Source of the DNA: Blattamonas nauphoetae
Taxonomy: Eukaryota; Preaxostyla; Oxymonadida
Reading direction: 5' to 3'
NCBI GenBank assembly: GCA_033064195.1
Contig: JARBJD010000029.1
Span: 62,001-126,000, forward strand
Length of the DNA: 64,000 nucleotides
Part shown: positions 62,828 to 64,000 of the stretch, one piece after another
Layout of the letters: every line of letters begins with the position of its first letter
How positions within the stretch are numbered: position 1 is the first letter of the stretch
The notes under the pieces: model-generated
The model's input: only the letters and a program-made list of their open reading frames with translations
Told to the model about the DNA's origin: nothing
Database searches by the model: none
Translations under genes and position numbers: made by a program

Positions 62828-64000
62828 ATTTAATACAAATTAAAAAATTCAAAAATAAATTTTCAATCGTTGTTTAATCATTAGGGATCTTCCGAGACTT
62901 CGATCCTCTCATCGATGGGTTCGATCAGTCTTGTTTGATCCGTGAAAGTACTTCAATGGGATTCGATCCTCTCATTTCGTTCCTGACGTCTCTTTACTGT
63001 TTGATTTAGGTGTGTCACGCTTTCTAGTTTCACATTTGTTCTCGTTTCTTTTTTGACATCTCATTCTTGTTCTCGATCCTTCACTTTTTTCTTCTCCTCT
63101 CGTTCAGGTACACTACTTGGTTTTATCCTCAGCATTTTCTTTTCTGACTCATTCTTAAATGGTTTGTTCTCTTGTTCAATTCATTCTTTCATAAAACTCT
63201 TTTTTGTACCTTCTCTGATCGAACCGAAAAGTGACCTTCAGATCTGGTCGACCGTCGCGTCTTATCGTTTCGAATGTTGTTTCACGACTGAAAAATAACT
63301 TGTTTGCTCTTCTCTTTCTTTCATTCTCTTTTGACACTCTCTTATGACCTCTCACCAACTGATCCTCTCGACGTCGATGAACTATCGCGTCTTACTTTTC
63401 GAAAGTGACTTTCACCGAAGAATTAAAACTAGTTTGATCTCTTTTTTGTTTTATCTTTTCCTAAAATTTATTTTTGAACTCAGATCTTCACATCACTTTT
63501 TGTCTTCTCTTTTTCTCTCTCCACTTCACTCTTGGATTTTCATTGTCACTTCATTCTCATTATCTCTTCATTGTCTCTCACTTTTTTCAAAAATTAAAGT
63601 TTGACATGAGTTCTAAAATTTTTGATCAACTTTTTGGTGCTCGAAATTTCTCGATCGATCGTCGATTTTGATTCAGAAGGTACGCCGCTTTGTTTTACTT
63701 TCTATTGACCTTGAATTCATGTTCTCCCTCTTTTGACTTTCTCATTTCTACTCTTCTCTTTTGATAAAACCTTCTCTCGGACTCAATTTGGCACTTTTTC
63801 AGTCTTCTTCATTCAGGTACAGCACGGTGTTTTATGCTCTGATTAGTGTGGATCCGACTGGAGATTAACCGGTTTGTTCACTTTCTTTGCTCATTCTTTC
63901 CTAAAAACAAGTAGTGTACCAGATCGAAACGATCAAAACAGTCACCTTCGAATTGGGTACACGATCGCGGTTTATCGTTCACAGAATGTGGCATTACCGA

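Larger units (their letters stand above)
43627..64000. mobile_element. Polinton/Maverick element (fossil, right end beyond the window)
   Basis: Long inverted repeats enclose the Polinton gene set: protein-primed family B polymerase region, retroviral-type integrase region, packaging ATPase, capsid-like proteins and small virion-like proteins. Genes are packed with gaps of only tens of bases and mostly read leftward. Comparable parts of the two inverted-repeat arms are about 90 percent identical or better, with some identical patches, so the element is fairly young or its arms have been homogenised. It looks broken, with perhaps four or five interruptions in the polymerase and integrase regions. 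A 2.2-kb hAT-like element sits inside the right arm. No adenain-type protease was recognised. The length in the window is about 20 kb. Confidence 0.88.
60464..64000 (-). repeat. Polinton right terminal inverted repeat, interrupted by a transposon
   Basis: 60464-60610 and 62828-64000 together mirror 45221 back to about 43911. The hAT-like element at 60611-62827 divides them. The window stops inside the arm, so the outer end is unseen. Long patches are identical to the left arm (for example around 63180-63300 against 44600-44730), while others differ by substitutions and small indels. Confidence 0.88.

Noticed and set aside
1-64000. CRISPR arrays, rRNA genes and intact tRNA genes
   Set aside because: No regularly spaced identical repeats, no rRNA-like conserved segments and no cloverleaf-forming tRNA were seen; only one tRNA-like relic was noted.

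Overview
This window looks like the nuclear genome of a protist. Protein-coding genes carry short GT-AG introns of roughly 35 to 100 nt. The content includes Rac-type GTPases with CAAX tails, a pseudokinase receptor, giant beta-helix surface proteins, Kelch, SH3 and SPRY modules, and many DNA transposons. A lone bacterial-type methionine-synthase-like enzyme and the giant surface proteins recall anaerobic metamonads such as the oxymonad Blattamonas. That assignment is inference, because no rRNA or other marker gene lies here.

Layout. 489-3496 is a hAT-like transposon (8-bp target duplication) carrying a broken piece of a Kelch-SH3-coiled-coil gene. 4467-9684 holds host genes: a SPRY-like protein, a papain-fold protein with a membrane segment, and two tandem Rac-like GTPases. 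One GTPase has gained a coiled-coil N-terminus and lost the P-loop lysine. 9755-15151 and 22474-27594 are two related giant surface proteins; the second ends in a membrane helix and a pseudokinase. Between them lie a two-RRM protein, the methionine-synthase-like enzyme and one copy of a helical-repeat gene. A second copy of the helical-repeat gene is cut in two by a 10.4-kb insertion (29701-40115). That insertion is a patchwork of gene fragments, coiled-coil sequence and inverted repeats. A truncated DDE-type transposase follows (40691-41884).

From about 43.6 kb to beyond the right edge lies a Polinton/Maverick. It has long terminal inverted repeats, a protein-primed family B DNA polymerase region with an HNH-like insert, a retroviral-type integrase region, a packaging ATPase, two related capsid-like proteins, small hydrophobic virion-like proteins and a tail-fibre-like protein with an S74 chaperone domain. 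It is a fossil that looks broken, with perhaps four or five interruptions in the polymerase and integrase regions, although the capsid-side genes are open. A second hAT-like element (60611-62827), carrying another piece of the same Kelch-SH3 gene, has jumped into its right inverted repeat.

The themes are repeated capture of host gene fragments by DNA transposons, nested insertions, and an expanding family of giant surface receptors. The Polinton is notable for its S74 fibre, its duplicated capsid-like gene and a T-rich motif placed just before most of its genes.
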